From positions 92,713 to 156,712 of the forward strand of contig LDOQ01000320.1 of NCBI GenBank assembly GCA_001887945.1: 64,000 nucleotides of DNA. The letters run 5' to 3'. Shown here one piece after another: positions 42,030-50,946 of this stretch. The position numbers and the translations under genes were made by a program. The DNA comes from Spraguea lophii. Taxonomy: Eukaryota > Microsporidia > Spragueidae. Position 1 is the stretch's first letter. Every line of letters begins with the position of its first letter. Below the pieces are notes generated by a model. That model was not told the DNA's origin. It did no database searches and saw nothing but the letters and a program-made list of their open reading frames with translations.

Positions 42030-42368
42030 ATGTTGGAATATCCCAGTGATGGTGTAGATAGACTTTATAAAGACGGTAAACCTTTATCTTATACTCCATA
42101 TTTAAATATAGGATCTACTGTTAAAGGTTTTGTACATAATATTTTTCCTTATCGAGCAAATATACAAATATTTAATATAGATGGTTATGATGCTAAAACA
42201 AACTACACAGCTATTCTGAATTCTAAACATATTCCTGAATGTAAAGAATTTCAAATTGGTGAGGTATTAAAACATGGTGATCACATAGAAGCGGTCGTAA
42301 TATCTTTAGGGTGTAAGGATGGTGTGGTGCTTTCTTGTATAAAAGAAGAAAGAAATTTAAAAAAATAA
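42030..42368 (+). CDS. Exosome subunit CSL4-like, S1 RNA-binding domain
   Basis: The product is 112 residues. About 25-105 fits an S1 fold with CSL4-like blocks: IGSTVKGFVHNIFPYRANIQI (compare VGAIVTCKVSSINSRFAKVHI of the human protein), then FQIGEVLKHGDHIEAVVISLG and VVLSCIKEE. CSL4 caps the RNA exosome with RRP4 and RRP40. The usual N-terminal domain is reduced to about 25 residues and the C-terminal zinc ribbon is missing. CCCC abuts the ATG. Another S1-domain protein cannot be fully excluded. Confidence 0.7.
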   Translation: MLEYPSDGVDRLYKDGKPLSYTPYLNIGSTVKGFVHNIFPYRANIQIFNIDGYDAKTNYTAILNSKHIPECKEFQIGEVLKHGDHIEAVVISLGCKDGVVLSCIKEERNLKK

Positions 42369-42629
42369 AAATATATTTTATTATTGTAAATTTAGATAGA
42401 ATATTATTTAAAAATATAATAATGCTTTATTATTATATGTTACTGTAAATACTATTTAAAAATAAAATAATGTTTCACTACTGTAAGCTTACGTTAAATA
42501 CTATTTGAAAATAAAAATTCATATACAACATTTATAATATTTATATAAAATATTACACTTTTTAAAAATAAAACAATTTGTTAATTCTAAAACATTGAAT
42601 ATACAAATATAAAAATTTATATAAATATT

Positions 42630-43397
42630 ATGAAAAATATTTTATTTGAAGATACTGGAATATATTTTTTTGAAAATATTACCGAGAATGCAATAACCAA
42701 CAATTATAATATCTCCGCATTAAAAATACCTGTTACAGAATTTTTTGCATCTAAAAATCATATTTTAATTTACAATAATTTTTTTTATATTTTAGAACGT
42801 AAAGAAAATATCTACAGAATAAAAAAAATAATAAAAACACATTTAATTTTATTTCTTTTAAAAATAAAAAGATTATCTAAAAATAGTAGAATAACAATAT
42901 ATAATATAATAATTACATTGTATAAACAGAAGGTGAAAAGATTGTATAAAATTTTAGAAGAATTTATTTTATGGTTGCATATAGAGACAGTAGACAATAT
43001 AAAAATAGAAAATCATTATTTAATAATTAAAAGAAATAATAATAAAATAGAATGTTATAATAATAAATTAAATAAAGTAGATAATAAATTAAATAACATA
43101 GATAATAATTTAAATAGTGTAGATAATAATTTAAATAACGTAGATAATAAATTAAATAAAGTAGATACAAAATTAAATAGTATAGATAATAAATTAAATA
43201 AAGTAGATAATATAGATGTAAATACAATAGATACAAAATATAAAATAAATGTTAGAAAAAATAGTATAGTAATAAAAAATTCAGAAAATACATTCGATGA
43301 AATAATACATTTGAAAAAATTAAAACAATATCAAGTAGTAGCAGATAGAATATTTTTAATATCTAATAATAAATTGCATATAATAAATTTTTATTAA
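42630..43397 (+). CDS. Unknown protein with a heptad (21-bp) repeat tract
   Basis: The product is 255 residues and not recognised. The N-terminal 140 residues look like a mix of beta strands and helices. About 145-200 consists of about eight near-identical seven-residue units of the form LNKVDNK (LNNIDNN, LNSVDNN and so on), encoded by a 21-bp minisatellite, and predicted to form a long amphipathic helix or coiled coil. A beta-like C-terminus follows. No C-run lies before the ATG. Confidence 0.6.
   Translation: MKNILFEDTGIYFFENITENAITNNYNISALKIPVTEFFASKNHILIYNNFFYILERKENIYRIKKIIKTHLILFLLKIKRLSKNSRITIYNIIITLYKQKVKRLYKILEEFILWLHIETVDNIKIENHYLIIKRNNNKIECYNNKLNKVDNKLNNIDNNLNSVDNNLNNVDNKLNKVDTKLNSIDNKLNKVDNIDVNTIDTKYKINVRKNSIVIKNSENTFDEIIHLKKLKQYQVVADRIFLISNNKLHIINFY
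43063..43215 (+). repeat. 21-bp in-frame minisatellite
   Basis: The unit aaattaaataaagtagataat is repeated about seven times with point changes; the repeat length is a multiple of three and keeps the frame of the host gene. Confidence 0.9.
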
Positions 43398-43511
43398 ATA
43401 AAAAAATTATATATTTTTTATGTAACTTTTTTTAAAACTTTTATATCCATATGGTTTATTATTTATATTTAATTAAAATATCATGGTTTATGAAATATAT
43501 ATTTTTATTTT

Positions 43512-43526
43512 CTGTATTTCTTTCGC
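43512..43526 (+). repeat. Target-site duplication of SINE copy C, left
   Basis: The 15 bases ctgtatttctttcgc are repeated exactly at 44024-44038, flanking the SINE. Confidence 0.92.
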
Positions 43527-44023
43527 TTTTTTTTTTTTTTACGAATGAAACTTTTATTTATCAAAGCTTCCTGGCCGGTTGCGGCCTACCATGGTCTGAG
43601 ACCTTCGGTTCCTCGAGCGACATTAAACTTGTACTAACTGGTTTCACTACAGATATGCATTAATCTCATCTTACCTTATGCTCCAGAGTGTTAGGATTTT
43701 GCGTATGGTGCGCGTCGCCGCCCCCACTTCCAGCTCTTAAGGAATTCCCAGCCTCTTTCGTTGCATAGTATTGGCCGAGTCACAAATCAATACAGGGATT
43801 GCAACTACATCAGCTAAACACTACTTTAATCTAGTAGCGGGGCCGTCATACAAGGCACAGCTATGCTGCGCTATCGAAACCTCACCCACTCAACAACCTT
43901 TTTCTTCTCTTCTGCATTTATTATTATTTTTTTTTTGTTTTGAAAATTTTTTCTGGATGAGGGATTCGAACCCGCCAGGCTTGGGGTTTGATTACCACCC
44001 CACGACCACTGGGCCAGGCGGGA
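43527..44023 (-). mobile_element. tRNA-derived SINE, young full-length copy C
   Basis: This is the reference copy, 497 bp on the minus strand. From its 5' end at 44023 it has an exact A box (TGGCCCAGTGG) and, about 33 bases on, an exact B box (GGTTCGAATCC), the internal RNA polymerase III promoter. A 350-bp body follows that is richer in G+C than the surroundings, then the terminal word gataaataaaagtttcatt and a homopolymer tail of about 14 A on the minus strand. It is bounded by a 15-bp target duplication. Frames inside it (for example 43771-44061) are not genes. Confidence 0.93.
43968..44013 (-). promoter_or_regulatory. Internal RNA polymerase III promoter of the SINE
   Basis: On the minus strand the A box lies near 44015-44005 and the B box near 43973-43963 (positions to within a few bases). 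The sequence resembles a tRNA head, but the acceptor stem does not pair, so it is not a functional tRNA gene. Confidence 0.75.
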
Positions 44024-44038
44024 CTGTATTTCTTTCGC
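44024..44038 (+). repeat. Target-site duplication of SINE copy C, right
   Basis: It is identical to 43512-43526. Removing the SINE and one copy restores only a 33-codon hydrophobic frame, so no clear gene was broken. Confidence 0.92.
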
Positions 44039-44845
44039 ACATGATGTTTACTCTTCATTAATATTACATAAATATTCTCATTTAGTCAATTTTATCTTCT
44101 TTTAATTTTATTGTTAGGTTATTCTAAATCAACAACTTTGGTTAATGTTATTTTCCTAGTTTTGATGGTTGGTGCAATACAATACCATTACAAAAATATT
44201 TGAAAATTCATATTTCTTTTACGTATTCTCTAATAATAGGTAAATGAAAGTTTTTTTATCCTCTAGTTAAAAAATATAAAATATTTCTTTCTTCCACATC
44301 AAAATAATTATCTTTGGATATTTTTAATAAATCCGGGTATTGGAATATTTAATTATTTTATCTTTAAAATTTAAGATTTTTGTTTTCTCTTAGATTCACT
44401 TGATTTAATTGTTTTATTTTGTATATATGCAATTATCTTATATTATAAGTTTAACTTTTTCTAAGTTTATTTTAAATCTAATTACAAAAGTTGATTTCTT
44501 AGTAATAAATGAGTAAAAGATTTTCTTATCCTCCAAAAATAAAAAATAAAAATGTCATGATTTCTACGTTATTTTATAAATTTATTATCGAAATATATTG
44601 TATTTTCTATAGTATTAGATTATTTAAAGAAGTAATATTAACTTTAACAATCTTTTCATTATTATTCTTTATTATATAAAAATATGTATTATTTAATAAT
44701 AAAGTTACATAAGAATAAATATATTTCATAGAAATATGCAATAATAAAATATAACTGATTAATTAATAAATTATAACGAATTACATAATTATTTATTTTT
44801 ATGCATTAATAAATTTTTATAAAATAATTTCTATCCTTCTATTTT
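44039..44845. other. A+T-rich spacer
   Basis: No gene, RNA or repeat was recognised. Confidence 0.4.
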
Positions 44846-45157
44846 ATGTTCTATGAAGTTATTTCTATATTAAATGTTAGTAAGAGACTTGAAGAAAATA
44901 TAGAAACTGATGATAAATATTTAGATATTAATAAAGTTGTACTTAAATGTAATAATAGTTATGTAACATATTTTATGGATCCTGTATGTTTTGGTGTAGG
45001 ATCTATATTATCTATAAAACAAATAAAAAAAATTATGAAAAAAGAGGATTATGAAATTGTAAAGCAAACAGAAAAAAAAGTTCAAGTGGAATTTATAAAT
45101 GAATTAATAAAAATAAGAAATAAAAAAAAATATGACGAAAGAAATATGAAATTGTAA
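44846..45157 (+). CDS. Small protein of unknown function
   Basis: The product is 103 residues with a mixed N-terminal part (VVLKCNNSYVTYFMDPVCFGVGSIL, about 31-55) and a basic helical C-terminus. Composition is protein-like rather than A/T noise. There is no C-run before the ATG. It converges on profilin, with only about 60 bp between the stops. Confidence 0.5.
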   Translation: MFYEVISILNVSKRLEENIETDDKYLDINKVVLKCNNSYVTYFMDPVCFGVGSILSIKQIKKIMKKEDYEIVKQTEKKVQVEFINELIKIRNKKKYDERNMKL

Positions 45158-45215
45158 ATAAAAAGTAAATAAAGCATTGTTTAATGATTATTTTTACGAT
45201 CGTTTAAAATATGCC

Positions 45216-45635
45216 TTATACTCTTTTATCTGTTTCTTCCATAATAATTCTTACCAATTGCTGCATATTATCTTTAACACATTTTCCTATTACCACGAAA
45301 GATCCAAATGCCAATCCTATGCACAATGCTTTTTTTTCTTCTGATCCTGTACTCAAAAATAGATATATCTCACTTTCTTGTTCTGATGTAAATTTTCTTA
45401 AGAAAACAAACTTTTCATCAGAATATTGAAATCCGTCTATTTTTTCTGTTTGCTGGTTCAATAATTCTACGATCTGACATAAAACATCGTCATCCAATTC
45501 ACAGGTATTATGGGTAAAATGGAAACCTTCAATATCAATCAATTCTAAAGATAAAAGATCGTTTTTATTAGTTTCGACAATATCATCAAAATATTCTTTC
45601 CATTGTGCTGTGTATTCTTCTACTTCGTCTGCCAT
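45216..45635 (-). CDS. Profilin
   Basis: The product is 139 residues, the usual size of profilins (125-140). It shows the profilin layout: an N-terminal helix with W-x-x-Y-x-D (QWKEYFDDIVETN), a central strand series, then DEKFVFLRKFTSEQESEIYLFL aligned with the KY..iR.......iy.KKG block, FVVIG and a C-terminal helix. Profilin binds actin monomers and poly-proline ligands. The aromatic poly-proline site (Trp 12, Tyr 15) is partly conserved. Sequence divergence is high. CCCACCCTT precedes the ATG. Confidence 0.75.
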   Translation of the reverse strand: MADEVEEYTAQWKEYFDDIVETNKNDLLSLELIDIEGFHFTHNTCELDDDVLCQIVELLNQQTEKIDGFQYSDEKFVFLRKFTSEQESEIYLFLSTGSEEKKALCIGLAFGSFVVIGKCVKDNMQQLVRIIMEETDKRV

Positions 45636-46513
45636 AAGGGTGGGAAAAAATATTTTATATTAAATAAATATATCAAGTTTTATTGTAGAATATATTTTTT
45701 TTCAAAAATAAAAAAATGATAAAAAATATAAATTTCTATTTTCAAAAATATTACCTTTTTAATTAATATAATCTAAAAATAATTATGAACAAAGTAAAAT
45801 AATATTAAGTTTATATTTACGTCTATATATTCAAAAAAACCTTTTTTATTTCTAATTTTTCTGAAGAAGAAATATTTAATTGATCTTCTTTTATAAGAAG
45901 TAAAATTAAGATTTATTAATAATTAAACTGATTAATTATAATATTTAAATATCAATATAAGATATTTTATTTATAAATAGAATATTCCTCAAACGATCAT
46001 TATTCTTTTAGACATTTATATTTTTTAAAAAAATCAAACCCACAACAATAAAATTATTTATAAATATAATATAATCTCTTAAAGAGAATATTGCATTAAA
46101 GTAAATTTATAATCTAAAATAAGAAAAAAACATAAAAAAAGATTGAATATATTTCCATTTATCAAAATAAATATATACAAACACAAATAAAATAAACCTT
46201 TTGGAAAAACATAAAAACAAATAAAATAAAGCTTTGAAAAACCATAACAATATAACTTAAAACATAAACATAAAGCTTTTAAAAATATAAAATAAACACA
46301 AATATAAAAAAATACAATTTCTCCAATAAGATAATAATTTATAAGACGATATATATTTTTATACATATTTTATATATTTATAGAAACACGTGTAACTATT
46401 ATGTCTGTATACTTTAAAACAAAAAATAATGACATCACATTTCATTTCTATTCTACTGATTATATTTATCATTTTTGATTTCACAATAAAAAAAAATATT
46501 CTGTTTTTCCCCA
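45636..46513. other. A+T-rich spacer
   Basis: It holds the profilin start signal on the left and the cccca signal of the next gene on the right. A 95-codon Phe/Tyr/Leu-rich frame at 46079-46366 (minus) has no start signal and looks like composition noise. Confidence 0.45.
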
Positions 46514-46846
46514 ATGAAAGAATACAATGTATTAATCAACAATTCCCAGGTAAGGATTCTTTTAAACAAAAAAGAGAAGAAAAGAAACAAACTGGTTATA
46601 AAATTTTCTAATTCAATAAATCTATTATCGAATATTGTAAGTAAGATATTAGAAAAGAGAATATACAATAAAATACAGTTGATGGTAAAATTCGAAGATA
46701 TGATGAACATGGATTTAATAGGACATAAAAATATACTACAAAATATAAATACAAAAGAATATAATGCTATATACAATTTTGAACCTATAAATAATTATAG
46801 AGAAAATGAATATGTAAAATTTTATGAATTAATAAGAAATGAATAA
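46514..46846 (+). CDS. Small basic protein, unknown function
   Basis: The product is 110 residues. TTTTTCCCCA stands directly before the ATG, a strong start signal. It is rich in Asn, Lys and Ile, with a predicted helix at about 30-55 and several beta-like stretches. No domain was recognised. A sequence gtaagg just after residue 12 resembles a 5' splice site, but the frame is open through it, so I keep a single exon. Confidence 0.6.
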   Translation: MKEYNVLINNSQVRILLNKKEKKRNKLVIKFSNSINLLSNIVSKILEKRIYNKIQLMVKFEDMMNMDLIGHKNILQNINTKEYNAIYNFEPINNYRENEYVKFYELIRNE

Positions 46847-46865
46847 ATAAACTTTTTATTTCTAT

Positions 46866-46976
46866 AAAAATTTTTTATTGTATTTTTATTTTTTATAAGA
46901 ATTCTTTTATTATATTTTTATTTTCTATATGAATTCTTATTTATTATGTTTTTATTGTTTATAAAATTCTTTATTT
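46866..46976. repeat. Degenerate tandem repeat, three units of about 36 bp
   Basis: The pattern tttttatt..tttataagaattctttta occurs three times in a row with changes, immediately downstream of the gene at 46514-46846. Confidence 0.6.
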
Positions 46977-47559
46977 ATTCTGATTGGTATAAACGAGAAA
47001 AAAAAATAAATATTATTTTATTAAGATATATATCAAATAAATCCGGAAAAACCTTTTTTCATTCAAATATTAAAATAAATTTTCATATTTGTTATATCTA
47101 ATTTTTGAAAATTCTTTACATATTATCATTATTTTTTATATTTGATATCTGTATATTACTATTATTAATGTTGACAAAAATTTTTATTGTGGTTTTTGTT
47201 AATATTTCATATTTTAAATAATTAAGATTAATATATTAATACGAGACTGTGTGTTAAACCACATATTTTTAGAGTTTAAACAATGTATATAACTTATTTT
47301 TTTAATTTTGTAATAATTGTTATATTAATTTAATTCACATACTTTGTATATATTTTTTTTATAAAATTTTAGAATTATTAGTTATTCTTATCTATTTTAT
47401 ATCATTTGCTAATTTTTTCTGTATCATTTAGCAGATGTAATCATAAATTTTGATATAAGTTCATTTTATTTAAGTGAAAATACAACATTAAAATATTGGT
47501 TTATGATGGTAAATAGAAATTATTTAAATAAACATATATTTACACGTGTAAAATATTTC
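46977..47559. other. A+T-rich spacer
   Basis: No feature was recognised. Confidence 0.4.
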
Positions 47560-48420
47560 ATCTCGTGCCAAATGTAGGTTCTATGAAAAATACAAATTGT
47601 AAAAATGTAAATGTGAGATGAAATTAATTGAGAACGACCATTAAGAGGATTTATATGGCAATGTAATATATATAAATATAAGAGTATAATCCGTTTAATA
47701 TAGTATTAAAATGTTTTTCGTAGTATTAAAATAACATTGTTTAAATTGGTTGAGATATTATTTGAATTGATATAAAATAAATTCCTTAAAGAAATAAAAC
47801 GGGAGATTCGTATTGGTTTAATGAAATTAAAAATGTATTAAAAAGTAAAAAAAATATCTTAAATAAATTTTCCTATGTTAAAAAAATGTAGTAAATAGTA
47901 TATCTTAAAAAACAAAAAATTTATAATAATTATATAGGAGATAATTATAAATGAATAGAACTCAATTAGGTTGTTATATCAAAGCATCAATATAATATCG
48001 GAAAATCAAATAAAGATAATAAAAAATATTTTTTAAAGTTACAATATAGAAAAATAAAAAAAATATAATAAAAAAGCATACAAATATTATGATAGATTAT
48101 TAGAAAAGTTTTAAAAATCTGGTATGCTAAATACGGATGGTTTTAAAACCAACCATTCTAGAAATTTTATTTTACCACAAAACAACTTTATTCATATATA
48201 AATAATAAAATATAATTGAAAATATGTTAAAAACATTTAAATAAAAGAAGACCTAAATCCCTGTATAAAAAATTATATATCGATATTTTTTCAAGAGAGA
48301 ATAATTTTAATTTTTATAAAACGCTATTATGAGGTATAGCTCCAATTAGATTGACCTGAAAATAAAAAATAAAATGTTCGTATACCAACAAATGATTATT
48401 CAAAAATTTATGAATTATAA
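47560..48420 (+). mobile_element. Fourth Merlin-type transposase relic (N-terminal part clearest)
   Basis: About 47612-47690 reads CEMKLIENDH and, one frame on, RGFIWQCN then KYKSIIR. This is the zinc-ribbon start (C..C..EMKLI....GFIWRC....) of IS1595/Merlin transposases. About 47735-47765 continues as LFKLVEILFELI, like the following helical block. Beyond 47900 only scattered hints remain (TDGFKT near 48135). Multiple stops and shifts. The right boundary is a guess. Confidence 0.5.
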
Positions 48421-48655
48421 TTGCATTGGTAATATCCATATGCGATAATACTTATTATATATTATTGCTACCTTCATATTTGCATTATTCCTTATATTCT
48501 TATATTCTTATTTTATCATTTTTATATTTACGATGACAATATCCAATAACAATTTATTTTCAATTAAATAAATATTCTTTTTTTTTCAGAAATATTTTTT
48601 TTTCGTTCTGTTGGATTTTTTCTTTTATTTTTTTTTAAATTTTTTTTACCCTAAA

Positions 48656-49834
48656 ATGAGTTGTAGAAATTATTCAGCACCAAGACACGGATCCTTAGCA
48701 TATTGCCCAAAGAAAAGAGCAAAAACTACAAAACCAGCTATTAAGAGTTTTCCAAAGGACGATGCATCTAAACCAGTACATTTAACTGGATATTTGGCAT
48801 ACAAGGTTGGTATGACACATGTGGTAAGATTATCAACTAGAAGAAGTAAGACAGAGAGAGTATTGAAAGAAACACAAAAAGAAGTATTGGATGCTGTTAC
48901 AATTTTGGAAGTACCAGCAATGAGAATATTTGGTATGGTTGGATATAAAAGCACTGTTAATGGTTTAAAAGCTATTAAAACAGTATATGCTGAACATCTT
49001 GATGAGCAAGTATTGGCTAGATTGAGAAAGAGAAATAGCAGAAGTTCTAAACTTATGTTTAAACTTTATCCTCAAAAATATGAAAATGGTGATATCAAAA
49101 GAGATTATGAATTATTAAAGAGAGAATCTGATGTTGTAAGAGTATTGGCACATACTCAAGTCTCTAAAATTCCATCACTAAATCTTAAGAAAGCTCATAT
49201 TTTAGAGATTCAATTAAATGGAGGAACCATTGAAGAAAAAATAGAATGGGCCATAGAAAGATTAGAAAAAGAAATCCCAGTATCTGAAGTTTTTAGTCAA
49301 CAAGATTTAATCGATGTTATCGGTGTTACTAAAGGAAAAGGTAAAGAAGGAACAACCAAGAGATTTGGAACAACTATTTTACAACACAAATCTAGAAAAG
49401 GAAAAAGGAAAGTTGCATGTATTGGTGCATGGCATCCAGCTAATGTTAGAAGAACAGTTGCTAGAGCAGGTCAATTAGGATTCCATAGACGTACAGCACA
49501 AAATAAGAAGATTTATATGATGGGAAATGGAAAAACACCATTTTCTACAGAATATGATCTTACTTCTAAAACTATTAATCCTATGGGAGGATTTTTACGT
49601 TATGGAAATGTTAAGAGTGATTTCATCATGGTCAAAGGAGGTATACAAGGACCATCTAAGAGAGTATTAGCTTTAAGAAAAGCTTTTGCACCAAGCAACC
49701 TAGGTAAGGATAATGAAGAAATCGTCTTAAAATTCGTTGATACCTCATCTAAGAAAGGATATGGAAGATTCCAGACAACCGAAGAAAAGAAAGCTTACTT
49801 CGGAATAAAAAAAGCTGAGGTCGTTGAACAATAA
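48656..49834 (+). CDS. RPL3: Large-subunit ribosomal protein uL3 (RPL3)
   Basis: The product is 392 residues, like yeast L3 (387). It starts MSCRNYSAPRHGSLAYCPKK. The tail that reaches the peptidyl transferase centre contains GVTKGKGKEGTTKRFG and GAWHPANVRRTVARAGQLGF with its conserved Trp, and RYGNVKSDFIMVKGGIQGP near the C-terminus. I start at 48656, where ACCCTAAA precedes the ATG; an ATG at 48611 would add 15 Phe-rich residues from an A/T tract. Base composition in the gene is clearly less A/T-biased than around it, as expected for a highly expressed gene. Confidence 0.97.
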   Translation: MSCRNYSAPRHGSLAYCPKKRAKTTKPAIKSFPKDDASKPVHLTGYLAYKVGMTHVVRLSTRRSKTERVLKETQKEVLDAVTILEVPAMRIFGMVGYKSTVNGLKAIKTVYAEHLDEQVLARLRKRNSRSSKLMFKLYPQKYENGDIKRDYELLKRESDVVRVLAHTQVSKIPSLNLKKAHILEIQLNGGTIEEKIEWAIERLEKEIPVSEVFSQQDLIDVIGVTKGKGKEGTTKRFGTTILQHKSRKGKRKVACIGAWHPANVRRTVARAGQLGFHRRTAQNKKIYMMGNGKTPFSTEYDLTSKTINPMGGFLRYGNVKSDFIMVKGGIQGPSKRVLALRKAFAPSNLGKDNEEIVLKFVDTSSKKGYGRFQTTEEKKAYFGIKKAEVVEQ

Positions 49835-49989
49835 AGTTTCTTATTCTTAAATTTTATTTATATCTCTCATTAAAATTGTAATTGTAAAAGATTATGAACA
49901 AAAAATGATGTAACACATAATAATTATTTTTCATGCACAACAAATGAAATAATAAATTTTATTTATTTTCTAATTGAAATTACTAAATT

Positions 49990-50565
49990 TCACCACCAAA
50001 AACCACCTTTTCTTTTACTAAGATTTTTAGAAAAATTTACAATAAATATTTCATCCAAATTATTTTCTTCATAAAATTTTATAAAATCTTGTTTATCCAA
50101 ATAAATCTTTCTTCCAGCGTATGTAGTTAATACTTCATTGACCGCATCTCTAGCTCTCGTTTTATCAAATTGTTCACCTGTCAATTTTACATAAACATCC
50201 AATAAAATATCTTTACATATTATTCCATTATTATTGGTATTAAAACATTCAAAAACAAAATCTATTCTTTTATTTTTATCTGATTTTCCATTGAATACCT
50301 TTAAAACATCCAAAAACAATGCAAATGTTATTCTGTTATATTTTGTATATTTTTCTATAGCTTTTACAAGATTTATATTCATAGGATTACTATGAAATTC
50401 GGGTAACATAATAAAATCATCATATCCTATATAACCTTGGTTAGATCTATCTAATAATTTAAATCTTTCATAAAGATATTCTATTTCTTGGGATGTAAAG
50501 AGTGTTGTACGTACAAGATCATCAATTTCTTCCTCGCTAAGGAAATTAAATGAAAATAAAGCCAT
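49990..50565 (-). CDS. Calcineurin B-like EF-hand protein with degenerate calcium sites
   Basis: The product is 191 residues, a little longer than calcineurin B (170-175). It aligns along its length with calcineurin B/CHP proteins: LYERFKLLDRSNQGYIGYDD then FIMLPEFHSNP (compare ..LPELQQNP) and FNGKSDKNKRIDFVFECFN. EF-hand 1 (39-50) is nearly canonical but ends in Asp. Loop 2 (KYTKYNRITF), loop 3 (NTNNNGIICKDI) and loop 4 have lost most liganding side chains, including the position-12 Glu. It may act as a structural partner of calcineurin A or a CHP-like adaptor. CCC abuts the ATG. Weaker alternatives: another EF-hand protein such as a CHP. Confidence 0.72.
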   Translation of the reverse strand: MALFSFNFLSEEEIDDLVRTTLFTSQEIEYLYERFKLLDRSNQGYIGYDDFIMLPEFHSNPMNINLVKAIEKYTKYNRITFALFLDVLKVFNGKSDKNKRIDFVFECFNTNNNGIICKDILLDVYVKLTGEQFDKTRARDAVNEVLTTYAGRKIYLDKQDFIKFYEENNLDEIFIVNFSKNLSKRKGGFWW

Positions 50566-50946
50566 GGGTGATTTTGTTGGAAAAAAAAATTTAAGATGAT
50601 AGGTAAAATGTGTTTCTTTAATGTTTTAAAATAATAAATTATGATATTCTTACAAAGAATAAATATTTATTTTTAAAAATATTTTCATTTTTCCTTTGAT
50701 TTAAAGTTAATTGATAGTATATTTAATTTTAATAATTTAATTGAATAATAATAACACATTTTCCTGTTTTTATGTAAATAAAAGAAATATAATTTTTTTA
50801 AACACAATGTCATCAGTATAACAATAAAAAATATGAAATAAATTAAATTTATATGTCATGTGGTACATAGAAATAACAAATAATCATAATAACAAAAAAT
50901 TAGTTTTTATAAAAAAATAAAGATTCTATTTTATAAATAATTTATT
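50566..50946. other. Spacer containing the left edge of the tandem duplication
   Basis: From about 50660 onward the sequence matches 59225 onward (for example ttttagtaatttaattgaat versus taataatttaattgaataat). This marks the approximate start of the duplicated unit. No gene. Confidence 0.6.

Noticed and set aside
43963..44023. Functional tRNA gene
   Set aside because: A and B boxes are exact, but the acceptor stem halves do not pair and the same head recurs in several decayed dispersed copies, so it is a SINE head.
43771..44061. Open frames inside SINE copies (also 123-305, 310-495, 43451-43663)
   Set aside because: They are not conserved between copies, cross the element boundaries and have no recognisable protein features.
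46079..46366. Hydrophobic 95-codon frame (and 30018-30326, 102 codons)
   Set aside because: Composition is what poly(A/T)-rich DNA gives on one strand; no start signal and no family.
46545..46625. Possible short intron (gtaagg after residue 12 of the gene at 46514)
   Set aside because: The reading frame is open through it, and no clear branch point and 3' site pair was found.
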